Notes: generated by a model from the sequence alone, not told the origin. DNA of 10,038 nt from an uncultured bacterium (GCA_949286405.1 CASECH010000198.1:1-10038); one strand, 5' to 3'. Positions 1 to 6,375 are shown, counted from the first letter of the stretch. Translations and numbers: made by a program.

Positions 1-67
1 CATAATTTATCTTCACCGTTCAAATATTGCAAGACTAATTAAAGGTGAAGAAAATAAGGTAAGATAA
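1..67 (+). CDS. plsY: C-terminal end of probable glycerol-3-phosphate acyltransferase PlsY (partial)
   Basis: Only the last 21 codons are in the window, in the frame starting at base 2 and ending with TAA at 65-67. The tail reads LHRSNIARLIKGEENKV. This matches the usual end of PlsY, where a basic segment of the type HRxNIxRLxxGxENK follows the last membrane helix. PlsY transfers an acyl group from acyl-phosphate to glycerol-3-phosphate in the inner membrane, the first step of phospholipid synthesis. The membrane helices and catalytic loops lie outside the window, so the call rests on this short tail alone. It is followed 20 bases later by a terminator hairpin, consistent with a true gene end. 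Confidence 0.6.
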   Translation, partial: IIYLHRSNIARLIKGEENKVR

Positions 68-86
68 ATCCATATTTATAGAAAAT

Positions 87-116
87 AAAAGCTTCAAGTC
101 GTCACTTGGAGCTTTT
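87..116. terminator. Bidirectional intrinsic terminator between converging genes
   Basis: Arms 87-99 and 104-116 form a 13-bp stem, with one G-U pair in the RNA, around the 4-base loop CGTC. The stem starts with AAAA and ends with TTTT, so a U-rich run follows it on either strand. It lies between the plus-strand plsY tail and the minus-strand YkgJ-family gene. The stop codon (102-104) and the last three codons of the minus-strand gene are inside the hairpin. Confidence 0.8.
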
Positions 117-671
117 GTTGTGTTTGTTATATTTAAATGAGTTTTTTACTGAATTGAAAAAATCCTTGATATAAAATTTCAAAATATCTAATCTGCTTGA
201 CTTTTCCGGACATCTGTCTACTTTTGCCATTGAAGTACCAAATTCTCTGCAAATATCAGGTCTATGCTCATACACTCCACATCTAGCATAATCAGTTATG
301 AACGGACAGTAATTTTTTATATCGTTATCATCATAGTATTGTACAAGTTTTTTTATATCTTCCATACTTTTAAGCTCAAGTTTCTTCATCATATCTTTTG
401 ATATGCCGTACAATTTTTCGCCAGTATTTCTATCTATACCAACAATTTGAATTGGTCTTGTATTATATACTATTGAATTGTATGTATCTTTAGGATCATT
501 TTTCCCGATATTCAGCCCGCCATATATTGAACGTTGAATGCGACTTTGGAAACGCTCAATGAATCCTTCTGGTAGTGGTGCATCAATACAACAATGTGCT
601 TTGCATTTCGGAATAAAACACTTAGTTGGTGTATTGATATAATTATTTATTTTATTTGGAATAATTTTCAT
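102..671 (-). CDS. YkgJ-family cysteine-cluster (zinc/iron-chelating) protein
   Basis: This 189-residue protein has the two cysteine blocks of the YkgJ / zinc- or iron-chelating family. The first is near the N-terminus, with C18, C23 and the pair C27-C28. The second is at 121-145, where CPF (C122), C131, the VYEHRP stretch and C141-R-E-F match the family pattern of CPFL, a cysteine, IYxxRPxxC and RxF. A further cysteine, C154, follows. Such proteins are expected to bind a metal or Fe-S centre; their substrates are mostly unknown. There is no signal peptide, so it is probably cytoplasmic. About 75 residues between the blocks are not recognisable. The ATG is only 4 bases after the stop of the upstream gene, without a clear ribosome site, so translation is probably coupled. 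The C-terminus is Lys/Asn-rich and runs into the terminator. Confidence 0.8.
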   Translation of the reverse strand: MKIIPNKINNYINTPTKCFIPKCKAHCCIDAPLPEGFIERFQSRIQRSIYGGLNIGKNDPKDTYNSIVYNTRPIQIVGIDRNTGEKLYGISKDMMKKLELKSMEDIKKLVQYYDDNDIKNYCPFITDYARCGVYEHRPDICREFGTSMAKVDRCPEKSSRLDILKFYIKDFFNSVKNSFKYNKHNKSSK

Positions 672-675
672 AATG

Positions 676-2955
676 CTATGCTTTTACAGGTTGTGGTTGA
701 TTATTATTGTTTTTTACTTCATAAGATTGAATAGGGCGTTTACCTGTCAGGCGTTTCATAAAGTTGTAGTATGCTTTTTTCAGTCCTGTAGCATTATTTT
801 GTTTATTTTCTAAATCAATTAATTCTTGTCTTGAATGAGTTCCTACAGGTACACCAACTGACTTTCTTGTTAGCCATTCACCTAATGTTGTGTTAGTCAA
901 AGTAATCCAGCTCATACCGAATAATGATTTATTATATTGAGAGCTGAATGTATGATTAAATAAATCTATTAGTAGTGTTTGGTAGAATAGTCTTGAACCT
1001 TCTTGTACAAATCTTTCTTTAAATTTAGTTTTTGCACCTTCAACATCGTTACCGTTTGATTTCAACATAACCATATTGTAGTTATCTGTCATTAGGAACC
1101 ATATTGTAGCCGCAAGTGCTGCCGTTTTTGCAAGGTTTGAAAGTTCACTGTTCGAAACATTTGACATTGAGTCAACATTGAACGCTTTTAGGATATTATC
1201 TTTTACATAGGATTGAAATTCTTTAGGATTTAAGTTCTTTTTAAGAGCTTCACGTCCTATGTTATCAATACTTTTTGCAAGTGTTTCAATTTCTTTAACA
1301 TCTTTAGCTTTCTTGCTAGCTTTTTTACCAAAAGAGCCTATTGCATCGTTAACTACTGTATAAGGTAGTGTTCCGTATTTCCATACAAATTTAAACGGAG
1401 CTATAAAGAAATCCACAAGAGGTTTAATTTTCTTATCTTTTGCTCCCAAATGGATGTTTCCATCAGGTGTTTTATTTGCTTTTGCAATTTTTTGATATTT
1501 TTCAGCAAGTTCTTTGAACCCGTTATCTTCAAGAACTTTTGTGATTTTATTCAATTTGTCTTGTGATATTGTGTAATCTTTTATTTGAGTTAAATCTTTA
1601 TATTGTGATGAAACTATTTTGGCAAATTTTTCCCAAGCTTCATTCACACCCTCTATTTTTCTTAAGCCTTTTACTGCAAACCCACCTAGGATAATTGTAC
1701 CTACTGCCTTCATTACTGTATTGAATGATAGTAGTGGTTTTTGTACTTTTTCTTTATCATTCTGTGTTGTATTTTCATTAGATTTAAATGATACTTCCGG
1801 TTTGATTTTTGATTCAGGAGCATTATTCTTTTCGTTTTCTTTTCTTGCTTCTTCAGGGGTTAATCTTGTAATATGTTTTCCGTTTATTACACGGGAGAAT
1901 GCTTCTGTAGTAAGAGTGGTAAGAGCAGTCATTAACATAATACCCATTTTGGAGTTGTTAATGTATTTTTGTAGTGCACCCAATGTTACCAATGTGATAT
2001 AAGCATTGAATCCTATTCTTGCCATTTCTTGCTTAAATCTTACTTTTTGTTCTTTTGTTGCGGATTTTTTATCATCGTCCATCATTCTTGATAGGTTATA
2101 TGCATCGTTAGCCAAGAATATAGCAGGAGGTAGACCTGATACTAATCTGTTTAGTGAACGCTCATGTTTTGTGTCATAATTACCTGTTTTTGGATCAAAC
2201 ATTTTTACTGAACGTTGGTCAATTATTGTCTGCAGTTGCTTTTCTGTAATCTCTCCTTTAGAGAGCTTGCCCATCAAGTCTTGTTTTGTCTCAACCAAAC
2301 CTCTTAGAGCATTCATTTTAGCATCAATTTTTGAACGTTGTCTTATATTTTTAAATAGAGGTTTTTGTAGGGTATTTTTTGACCAATTTTTTAACGGTTT
2401 AATTTTTCCTAACAATTGTACCGTTCCGTTTAAAATGTCTGCAGGTAGAATTGTAAACGGATATTTAAGCCCATCCCAGATTAATTGCGGGATTGTTTTT
2501 TTAGATAAAATCATTTTATCACCGTCTGTTTTAATCATTTTTTTAGCTAACGGTGATTTCTTCAAATCCTCTAATAATTCTTTTCCCATTGGCCCTAGGT
2601 ATTTGTCTGTAAATTGGGTAAATTCAGACATGCTGTATTCGCCAACCTTTTTGTAACTTGGAGCAAGTCTTAGTACTAGACCTGTACCTGCCAAAGTTCC
2701 AAGCATTGCAAGAGTTGGAGCTAGTGCAGAAGGCTTTTTCTTTTCTTTTGTTTGAGGGTTTTCTTTGCTAAAAGAAAGACCTTTAAAAGATAAATTCTGT
2801 GAATTATTTTTTAAAGGTCTCTCGATATTTAAACTATTTAATTTTGGTGACATGTATCTTGTTGGGGAAGACTCGACATGTACAGATGAAAAGTCTCCGT
2901 ACTCCTTTTTTCGTTTTCTAATCGTCTGCATCTGGTCTAATCTTGATATATACAT
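676..2955 (-). CDS. Large unrecognised membrane-associated protein with two diverged internal repeats
   Basis: I do not recognise this family. The frame opens at a TTG at 3027 (783 residues), but the ATG at 2955 (759 residues) is a better start: a GGAAGGA sequence lies 12 bases upstream and the TTG has none. A weak promoter-like pair (TTGTCA 3006-3011, CAGAAT 2983-2988) also falls between the two. Residue numbers here count from the TTG. Two units of about 330 residues follow each other. Each begins with an SFK motif (80-82; 413-415), a Lys-rich linker and a hydrophobic segment (101-121; 435-454). Each then has LPx4Nx6GK (194-208; 554-568), FL-DxYN-like residues (304-311; 644-651) and a hydrophobic C-terminal block ending in E-x3-R (375-379; 717-721). 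The tail is Asn-rich. No catalytic motif is seen. The several hydrophobic, probably helical segments suggest membrane association. It follows punA and precedes the YkgJ-type gene by 4 bases. Confidence 0.8.
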   Translation of the reverse strand: MYISRLDQMQTIRKRKKEYGDFSSVHVESSPTRYMSPKLNSLNIERPLKNNSQNLSFKGLSFSKENPQTKEKKKPSALAPTLAMLGTLAGTGLVLRLAPSYKKVGEYSMSEFTQFTDKYLGPMGKELLEDLKKSPLAKKMIKTDGDKMILSKKTIPQLIWDGLKYPFTILPADILNGTVQLLGKIKPLKNWSKNTLQKPLFKNIRQRSKIDAKMNALRGLVETKQDLMGKLSKGEITEKQLQTIIDQRSVKMFDPKTGNYDTKHERSLNRLVSGLPPAIFLANDAYNLSRMMDDDKKSATKEQKVRFKQEMARIGFNAYITLVTLGALQKYINNSKMGIMLMTALTTLTTEAFSRVINGKHITRLTPEEARKENEKNNAPESKIKPEVSFKSNENTTQNDKEKVQKPLLSFNTVMKAVGTIILGGFAVKGLRKIEGVNEAWEKFAKIVSSQYKDLTQIKDYTISQDKLNKITKVLEDNGFKELAEKYQKIAKANKTPDGNIHLGAKDKKIKPLVDFFIAPFKFVWKYGTLPYTVVNDAIGSFGKKASKKAKDVKEIETLAKSIDNIGREALKKNLNPKEFQSYVKDNILKAFNVDSMSNVSNSELSNLAKTAALAATIWFLMTDNYNMVMLKSNGNDVEGAKTKFKERFVQEGSRLFYQTLLIDLFNHTFSSQYNKSLFGMSWITLTNTTLGEWLTRKSVGVPVGTHSRQELIDLENKQNNATGLKKAYYNFMKRLTGKRPIQSYEVKNNNNQPQPVKA

Positions 2956-3040
2956 AATTCTACTTCGTCCTTCCCAAAAGATATTCTGTTCCGAACTAAA
3001 ATTTTTGACAAGTCCATGTATATACAAAATTTACGTAAAT

Positions 3041-3841
3041 TTACAAAACTTCCAAAATCTTCAATAATAAAGATTTAAACTTCTTTTTAGATTTGTTTGT
3101 TGTATCAATAACTTCTTCATGGGATAGCTTTTCACCATTATCAGAGCTTGCAGCATTTGAGATACAGCTAATTCCAAGTATTTTCATCCCGCAGTAATTT
3201 GCGACTATTGCCTCAGGTACAGTTGACATTCCTACTGCATCACCACCAAGTAGTCTAATCATTTTAATTTCAGCCGGAGTTTCATAGCTTGGCCCTGAAT
3301 TTGCCCAATATATTCCCTTTTTAATTTCAATTCCGATTTCTTTTGCACATTTTTCGCCAAGTTTAATAAGCTCTTTGTTATATACTTCACTCATATCAGG
3401 GAATCTTTCTCCTAAGGATTGGTCATTAGGTCCTATAAGAGGATTTGTTCCCATATGATTTATGTGGTCGGTTATAAGCATTAAATCAGATGGCTTGTAT
3501 GTTTCATTTACAGCACCTGCTGCATTTGTCAAAATAAGTTTTTTTACTCCTAATGCTTGTAATATTTTTATGGGATATGTAATTTCTTGCATTGTGTGGC
3601 CTTCGTAAAAATGGTTACGGCCTTGCATCATTACTACATTTTTACCATTAATTTTTGCAAAAACCAATCTACCTTTGTGTCCTTTTACTGTTGAATTTAT
3701 GAAATTAGGTATTTCAGAATAGGGAATTGCAATATCACAATATTCATCTGCCAACTCTCCCAGTCCAGAGCCAAGTACTATACCTATTTCTGGTACAAAG
3801 TTATCCAGTTTATTTTTTATAAATTCTACTGTTTTGTTCAT
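3041..3841 (-). CDS. punA: Purine nucleoside phosphorylase (trimeric type)
   Basis: The enzyme splits purine nucleosides such as inosine and guanosine with phosphate, giving the free base and ribose-1-phosphate, in cytoplasmic purine salvage. The 266-residue protein has the full set of family motifs. These are GSGLG at 24-28 and GHKG at 54-57 (phosphate site), QGRNHFYEG at 73-81, TNAAGA at 105-110, SGPSYETPAE at 182-191 and GMSTVPE at 204-210. N229 followed by LSHEEV (239-244) lies in the base-binding region. Length is normal. The ATG at 3841 was chosen over an in-frame extension to 3904 because AAGGGG sits 5 bases upstream, and because the extension would run through a terminator-like hairpin. 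It lies between rpoZ and the repeat protein on the same strand. Confidence 0.96.
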   Translation of the reverse strand: MNKTVEFIKNKLDNFVPEIGIVLGSGLGELADEYCDIAIPYSEIPNFINSTVKGHKGRLVFAKINGKNVVMMQGRNHFYEGHTMQEITYPIKILQALGVKKLILTNAAGAVNETYKPSDLMLITDHINHMGTNPLIGPNDQSLGERFPDMSEVYNKELIKLGEKCAKEIGIEIKKGIYWANSGPSYETPAEIKMIRLLGGDAVGMSTVPEAIVANYCGMKILGISCISNAASSDNGEKLSHEEVIDTTNKSKKKFKSLLLKILEVL

Positions 3842-3846
3842 TTTAA

Positions 3847-3852
3847 CCCCTT
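3847..3852 (-). promoter_or_regulatory. Ribosome binding site of punA
   Basis: On the minus strand AAGGGG ends 5 bases before the ATG at 3841. It settles the start of punA and rules out the longer frame. It lies only 9 bases downstream of the hairpin at 3862-3889. Confidence 0.75.
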
Positions 3853-3861
3853 TTGTCACCA

Positions 3862-3889
3862 AAAAAGTTAGAGTTGTCTCTAACTTTTT
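3862..3889 (-). terminator. Terminator-like hairpin between rpoZ and punA
   Basis: Perfect 12-bp inverted repeat (arms 3862-3873 and 3878-3889) with a 4-base loop. On the minus strand the 3' arm ends in a run of six T (3866-3861), as in an intrinsic terminator. It begins 37 bases after the rpoZ stop and ends about 20 bases before the punA ATG. It could end rpoZ transcripts, or act as a partial terminator/attenuator for punA. A possible punA promoter (TTGAAA, 16 bp, TATTAC) lies just before it, but its start point would fall inside the hairpin. Confidence 0.65.
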
Positions 3890-3926
3890 GTAATATAAAA
3901 ACACTTTTTAATTTCAATTTAAATTG

Positions 3927-4166
3927 CTATCCGACCAAACGGTCATCATCAGCTTCAGCTGCTTTTACCATAATGGCATGTTCCACAGGATTTTCTTTTT
4001 TATAAGTTGTATCAAAGTTTTCTTCAAAATTGAATTCATCACGAGCCTTTTTAGCTTGATTTTCATCAACTAATTTTTTAGCAAGTTCTGCAATTTCGTA
4101 TACCAATTGATATCTGTTTTCGGTGTTTTCATTTAAATCCCATGCAACTCTTATAATTTGATCCAT
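3927..4166 (-). CDS. rpoZ: RNA polymerase omega subunit (divergent)
   Basis: This 79-residue acidic protein matches the small omega subunit, which helps fold and assemble the beta-prime subunit of RNA polymerase. The core is NRYQLVYEIAELAKKL in the N-terminal third, corresponding to the conserved N-[RK]-[YF]-x-LV-x3-A-x-RA segment. Later ENPVEHAIMVKAAE corresponds to the KPVxxAlxEi stretch. The conserved helix has Lys where many omegas have Arg. The C-terminus is acidic (DDDR). The frame also opens at a TTG at 4172, but GAGG at 4174-4177 gives 7 bases to the ATG at 4166 and only 1-2 to the TTG. A well-spaced promoter lies upstream. Assignment relies on a short motif, so it is good but not certain. 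Confidence 0.82.
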   Translation of the reverse strand: MDQIIRVAWDLNENTENRYQLVYEIAELAKKLVDENQAKKARDEFNFEENFDTTYKKENPVEHAIMVKAAEADDDRLVG

Positions 4167-4198
4167 TTTCAAACCTCACATTTCTAGTATTTAAATAA

Positions 4199-4227
4199 AT
4201 AATATAATACAAATAATTTTTTCGCAA
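4199..4227 (-). promoter_or_regulatory. Probable sigma70-type promoter of rpoZ
   Basis: On the minus strand TTGCGA (4222-4227) is followed after 17 bp by TATTAT (4199-4204), matching consensus at four and five of six positions. The expected start is near 4192, giving a leader of about 26 bases that includes the GAGG ribosome site at 4174-4177. Confidence 0.5.
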
Positions 4228-4258
4228 GTGGTATAAACTCATGTTTTTGCTATATAAT
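4203..4258 (+). promoter_or_regulatory. Candidate -10 elements for the mlaD-upp operon
   Basis: Two perfect TATAAT hexamers occur on the plus strand, at 4203-4208 and 4253-4258. Neither has a good -35 partner. The first overlaps the -10 of the opposing rpoZ promoter. The second lies exactly 6 bases before the ATG at 4265, so transcription from it would give a leaderless mRNA. Its near copy TATATA at 4251-4256 is preceded by TGC, an extended -10. Which one is used cannot be decided from sequence. Confidence 0.35.
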
Positions 4259-4264
4259 CGTAGT

Positions 4265-4909
4265 ATGAAGAAAATAAATGATATTCATGCATATGTTTGG
4301 ATAGAAATGGCTATTTGGTTTCTTATTTTGTGTTTTGCTGTAACAGGTATTAAGTTTTATATATATAAAAAAAGTAAGGAATCAAATTCATACCAAATAT
4401 TTTTGCCTGATGTAGATGGTCTTATTGTCGGTTCTCCTGTAAAGTTTATGGGAGTTGAGGTCGGTTATGTTGACACTGTAAAAATAGTTGCAAATGATGT
4501 GTATGTGAAATTTATTACTGATAAAAATGTAAAATTACCAAAAGGATCTATTGTAACTGTTGAATTTAGCGGGATGGGAGGTTCAAAGTCTTTAGAAATT
4601 TATCCTCCAACAGAAGAAAGTATTGCATCTAAAAAAATTATTGTAGTGCAAGACCCCAAAAGATTACATGATTCATTAGGGCTGTTAAATGATATGTTTG
4701 ATAAACTTGGATCAATTACAAATAAAATGTCATTTTTTGCAAAAGAAGCAGATGAAGTATTGCATGATCAAGCTCGTTTAAATAATGCACACAATGTAGA
4801 AGCTAATATTGATATGTTTGATGGTTGGATTGATGATGCTGTTGTTCGCAGAAAAGAATTTATAAATAAAATAAACACTAAATCAAAAAAAGGGGTCGAG
4901 AATGAATAA
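4265..4909 (+). CDS. MlaD/MCE-family lipid-transport protein
   Basis: Proteins with an MCE domain bind lipids in the periplasm and, as in MlaD or plant TGD2, serve an ABC-type transporter moving phospholipids between membranes. This 214-residue protein has a short basic N-terminus, one membrane helix at about 13-34, and one MCE domain at about 43-115. The domain shows DVDGLIVGSPVKFMGVEVG (49-67), the beta strands VYVKF and VTVEF, and the end FSGMGGSKSLEIYPP (101-115). The C-terminal 95 residues are charged and probably helical. Partner ATPase and permease genes are not in the window. The frame also opens at ATG 4241 (222 residues). I prefer 4265 because the extra eight residues cover a perfect TATAAT and the N-terminus then starts MKK; neither start has a strong ribosome site. 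The end overlaps upp by 8 bases. Confidence 0.9.
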   Translation: MKKINDIHAYVWIEMAIWFLILCFAVTGIKFYIYKKSKESNSYQIFLPDVDGLIVGSPVKFMGVEVGYVDTVKIVANDVYVKFITDKNVKLPKGSIVTVEFSGMGGSKSLEIYPPTEESIASKKIIVVQDPKRLHDSLGLLNDMFDKLGSITNKMSFFAKEADEVLHDQARLNNAHNVEANIDMFDGWIDDAVVRRKEFINKINTKSKKGVENE

Positions 4910-5555
4910 GGAAAAAGTTAGAGTAATTTCAAATCCGGTTGTTTTATTAAATTTATGCACTATGAGAGATAAAAATACAGATAGTCAAGGGGTTAGAATT
5001 GCAACTCGTAAAATTACAAGATGTCTATTGTATGAAGCTGCTAAAAATTTACCTTTGGTTGAACATGAGGTTACGACTCCTCTTACAACGTTTACAGCTA
5101 AAACTGTTGATCCGGATATTAATTTGATTATTTCTCCGATTTTGCGTGCCGGATTAATTTTTACAGATGAGGCAATTGATATTCTTCCTCAAGCTACTAT
5201 AAGACACATTGGGATGTATCGTGATGAAAAGACTTTACAACCGGTTTGGTATTATAATAAAGTACCTATGGATGCTCCTAATCCTGAAAAATTTTATGTG
5301 TATATAACTGATCCTATGCTTGCAACAGGTAATTCATTGCTAGAAGCTATTAGGCTGTATGCAAATAAAGGTATTCCAATTGATAATATAAAAGTAATAT
5401 GCATAATTGCTGCACCTGAAGGTATAGAAAATATTCAAAAACATTATCCAGATATTGAAATAATTACAGCTGCCATAGATAAATGTTTGAACGAAAAAGG
5501 TTACATTGTACCTGGTATGGGTGATGCAGGTGACAGAATTTTTAATACATTATAA
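4902..5555 (+). CDS. upp: Uracil phosphoribosyltransferase
   Basis: The enzyme joins uracil to PRPP to give UMP and pyrophosphate, the pyrimidine salvage route. The 217-residue protein is close to the usual length of about 209. Family motifs are SPILRAG (78-84), the PRPP-binding loop ITDPMLATGNS (135-145) and the uracil-binding end GYIVPGMGDAGDRIF (200-214). The loop has Asn at 144 where most family members have Gly (ATGGS), a mild change. The ATG at 4902 has AGGGG at 4891-4895, six bases upstream, and overlaps the mlaD stop, so the two genes are cotranscribed and probably translationally coupled. Its 3' end faces the next gene with only 6 bases between stops, and no terminator is visible there. 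Confidence 0.97.
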   Translation: MNKEKVRVISNPVVLLNLCTMRDKNTDSQGVRIATRKITRCLLYEAAKNLPLVEHEVTTPLTTFTAKTVDPDINLIISPILRAGLIFTDEAIDILPQATIRHIGMYRDEKTLQPVWYYNKVPMDAPNPEKFYVYITDPMLATGNSLLEAIRLYANKGIPIDNIKVICIIAAPEGIENIQKHYPDIEIITAAIDKCLNEKGYIVPGMGDAGDRIFNTL

Positions 5556-5561
5556 TTTAAT

Positions 5562-6314
5562 TTAAGAATTGTTTCTTTTTACAAGCTCGAGTAGCTGAAG
5601 CATTTTTCTTTTTAATTTAACATTTTCTTCCTTAAGGGTGGATATTTCTTTTTCAAGTTCAGCCTTTTCATCACAAAAAGTTGTTTCTGTTTTAGGTACT
5701 GTCGCAGAATCAAGTATAAAACGTTTTTTTGCTTCTTCCTTTAGTATTAAAATAGCTTTTAGGTCAGCTTCATTTACAATTCCCAATTCAAGCATAACCT
5801 CTCCAAATTTTTTTGGATTATCAGTAGAGGTAAGACCTTTATGAGTTAATATTGCTTGTTGTAGCTGATCTACTGTGATTTGTCCTTTTTGTTTAAAATA
5901 TTCGCCTATACGAAATTTCCCTGCAATAAAGCCTGCCATGGCATGAATTTCTTTGGAGTCAGGTACTTTTATAAAACTTTGTTCTAGGCATAATTCATAA
6001 TATTTTGCCACTTCTTCCATTGACAAAAATGTATTAATGGAGATTTCCAGCATACTATAATTGTTTGCACATCCTTGCAAAAAGTTGTATATATTAGCGT
6101 CAAGTCCGCATTTTCTTTCCATTAATTCTGTTTTACCTTTAAAGGTTAGTGTAGGAATAAAAGTTGAGAATATATCCTCCGGATTATTGTGTATAAAATC
6201 TTCACATAGTAACTCGTTCATTTCATTCATAAGCCTGATATAGATCACTTGTTTAATCCAAAGTGGAACATTTAGTACTTTTTCCAGAAATAAATCAAAT
6301 AAATTCCTTTTCAA
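5562..6314 (-). CDS. Protein with degenerate MshEN-like motif pair and C-terminal leucine zipper
   Basis: This 250-residue soluble protein has three parts. Residues 1-125 are helical, with no domain I recognise. Residues 135-192 hold two copies of the pattern RLGxx(hydrophobic)2xxG(hydrophobic)2x4LxxxLxxQ known from the N-terminal domain of type II secretion and pilus ATPases (MshEN / T2SSE-N). Copy one runs R135-IG to H158, copy two K169-FGEVMLELG to K192. The end, 214-247, is a coiled coil with Leu every seven residues (220, 227, 234, 241). Intact MshEN domains bind cyclic di-GMP, but here the closing Gln of both copies is replaced and the first Arg of copy two is Lys, so binding is doubtful. 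No ATPase domain is present. The start is TTG at 6314, supported by GAGAGG five bases upstream; the next ATG would remove 28 residues. Confidence 0.75.
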   Translation of the reverse strand: MKRNLFDLFLEKVLNVPLWIKQVIYIRLMNEMNELLCEDFIHNNPEDIFSTFIPTLTFKGKTELMERKCGLDANIYNFLQGCANNYSMLEISINTFLSMEEVAKYYELCLEQSFIKVPDSKEIHAMAGFIAGKFRIGEYFKQKGQITVDQLQQAILTHKGLTSTDNPKKFGEVMLELGIVNEADLKAILILKEEAKKRFILDSATVPKTETTFCDEKAELEKEISTLKEENVKLKRKMLQLLELVKRNNS

Positions 6315-6319
6315 AATAA

Positions 6320-6325
6320 CCTCTC
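6320..6325 (-). promoter_or_regulatory. Ribosome binding site supporting a TTG start
   Basis: GAGAGG on the minus strand ends five bases before the TTG at 6314-6312. There is no ATG nearby in frame, so this site decides the start of the MshEN-like gene. Confidence 0.65.
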
Positions 6326-6332
6326 AAGAATA

Positions 6333-6356
6333 ATGTTATATTTTTCATGATAACAT
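6333..6356. repeat. Inverted repeat ATGTTAT-N10-ATAACAT over a promoter
   Basis: Two 7-base arms, 6333-6339 and 6350-6356, face each other across 10 bases, covering the -10 element and start region of the minus-strand promoter. A further direct TGTTAT is at 6403-6408, about 20 bp upstream of the -35 of the opposing promoter. Because most of the right arm lies upstream of the expected start, it would not fold in the mRNA; an operator is more likely, but no regulator is identified and AT-rich chance similarity is possible. Confidence 0.35.
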
Positions 6357-6375
6357 ATATTACCTATTTAGACAA
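6347..6375 (-). promoter_or_regulatory. Probable promoter of the MshEN-like gene
   Basis: On the minus strand TTGTCT (6370-6375), a 17-bp spacer and TATCAT (6347-6352) match consensus at four and five of six positions, and TGT directly before the -10 makes it an extended -10 promoter. The start is expected near 6340, giving a leader of about 26 bases. Confidence 0.55.

Noticed and set aside
2956..3027. 24-codon N-terminal extension of the repeat protein from TTG 3027
   Set aside because: No ribosome site precedes the TTG, whereas the ATG at 2955 has a GGAAGGA upstream. The extension looks like untranslated leader.
1619..3067. Plus-strand open frames of 100-129 codons at 1619-2002, 2267-2656 and 2765-3067
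   Set aside because: They lie opposite the large repeat protein, which is a continuous frame with structured internal repeats. The plus-strand products are Phe/Ser/Ile-rich in the way antisense frames of AT-rich genes are, with no motif or ribosome site.
3842..3904. 21-codon N-terminal extension of punA
   Set aside because: It runs through the perfect hairpin and its T tract, and the ATG at 3841 has a strong AAGGGG site and gives the normal protein length.
4167..4264. Riboswitch or structured leader in the divergent rpoZ/mlaD region
   Set aside because: No stable stem beyond short AT pairs was found, and both expected leaders are too short for a known riboswitch.
5638..6243. Short plus-strand open frames at 5638-5844 and 6061-6243
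   Set aside because: Shadows of the minus-strand MshEN-like gene, whose motif pair and leucine zipper show that the minus strand is coding.
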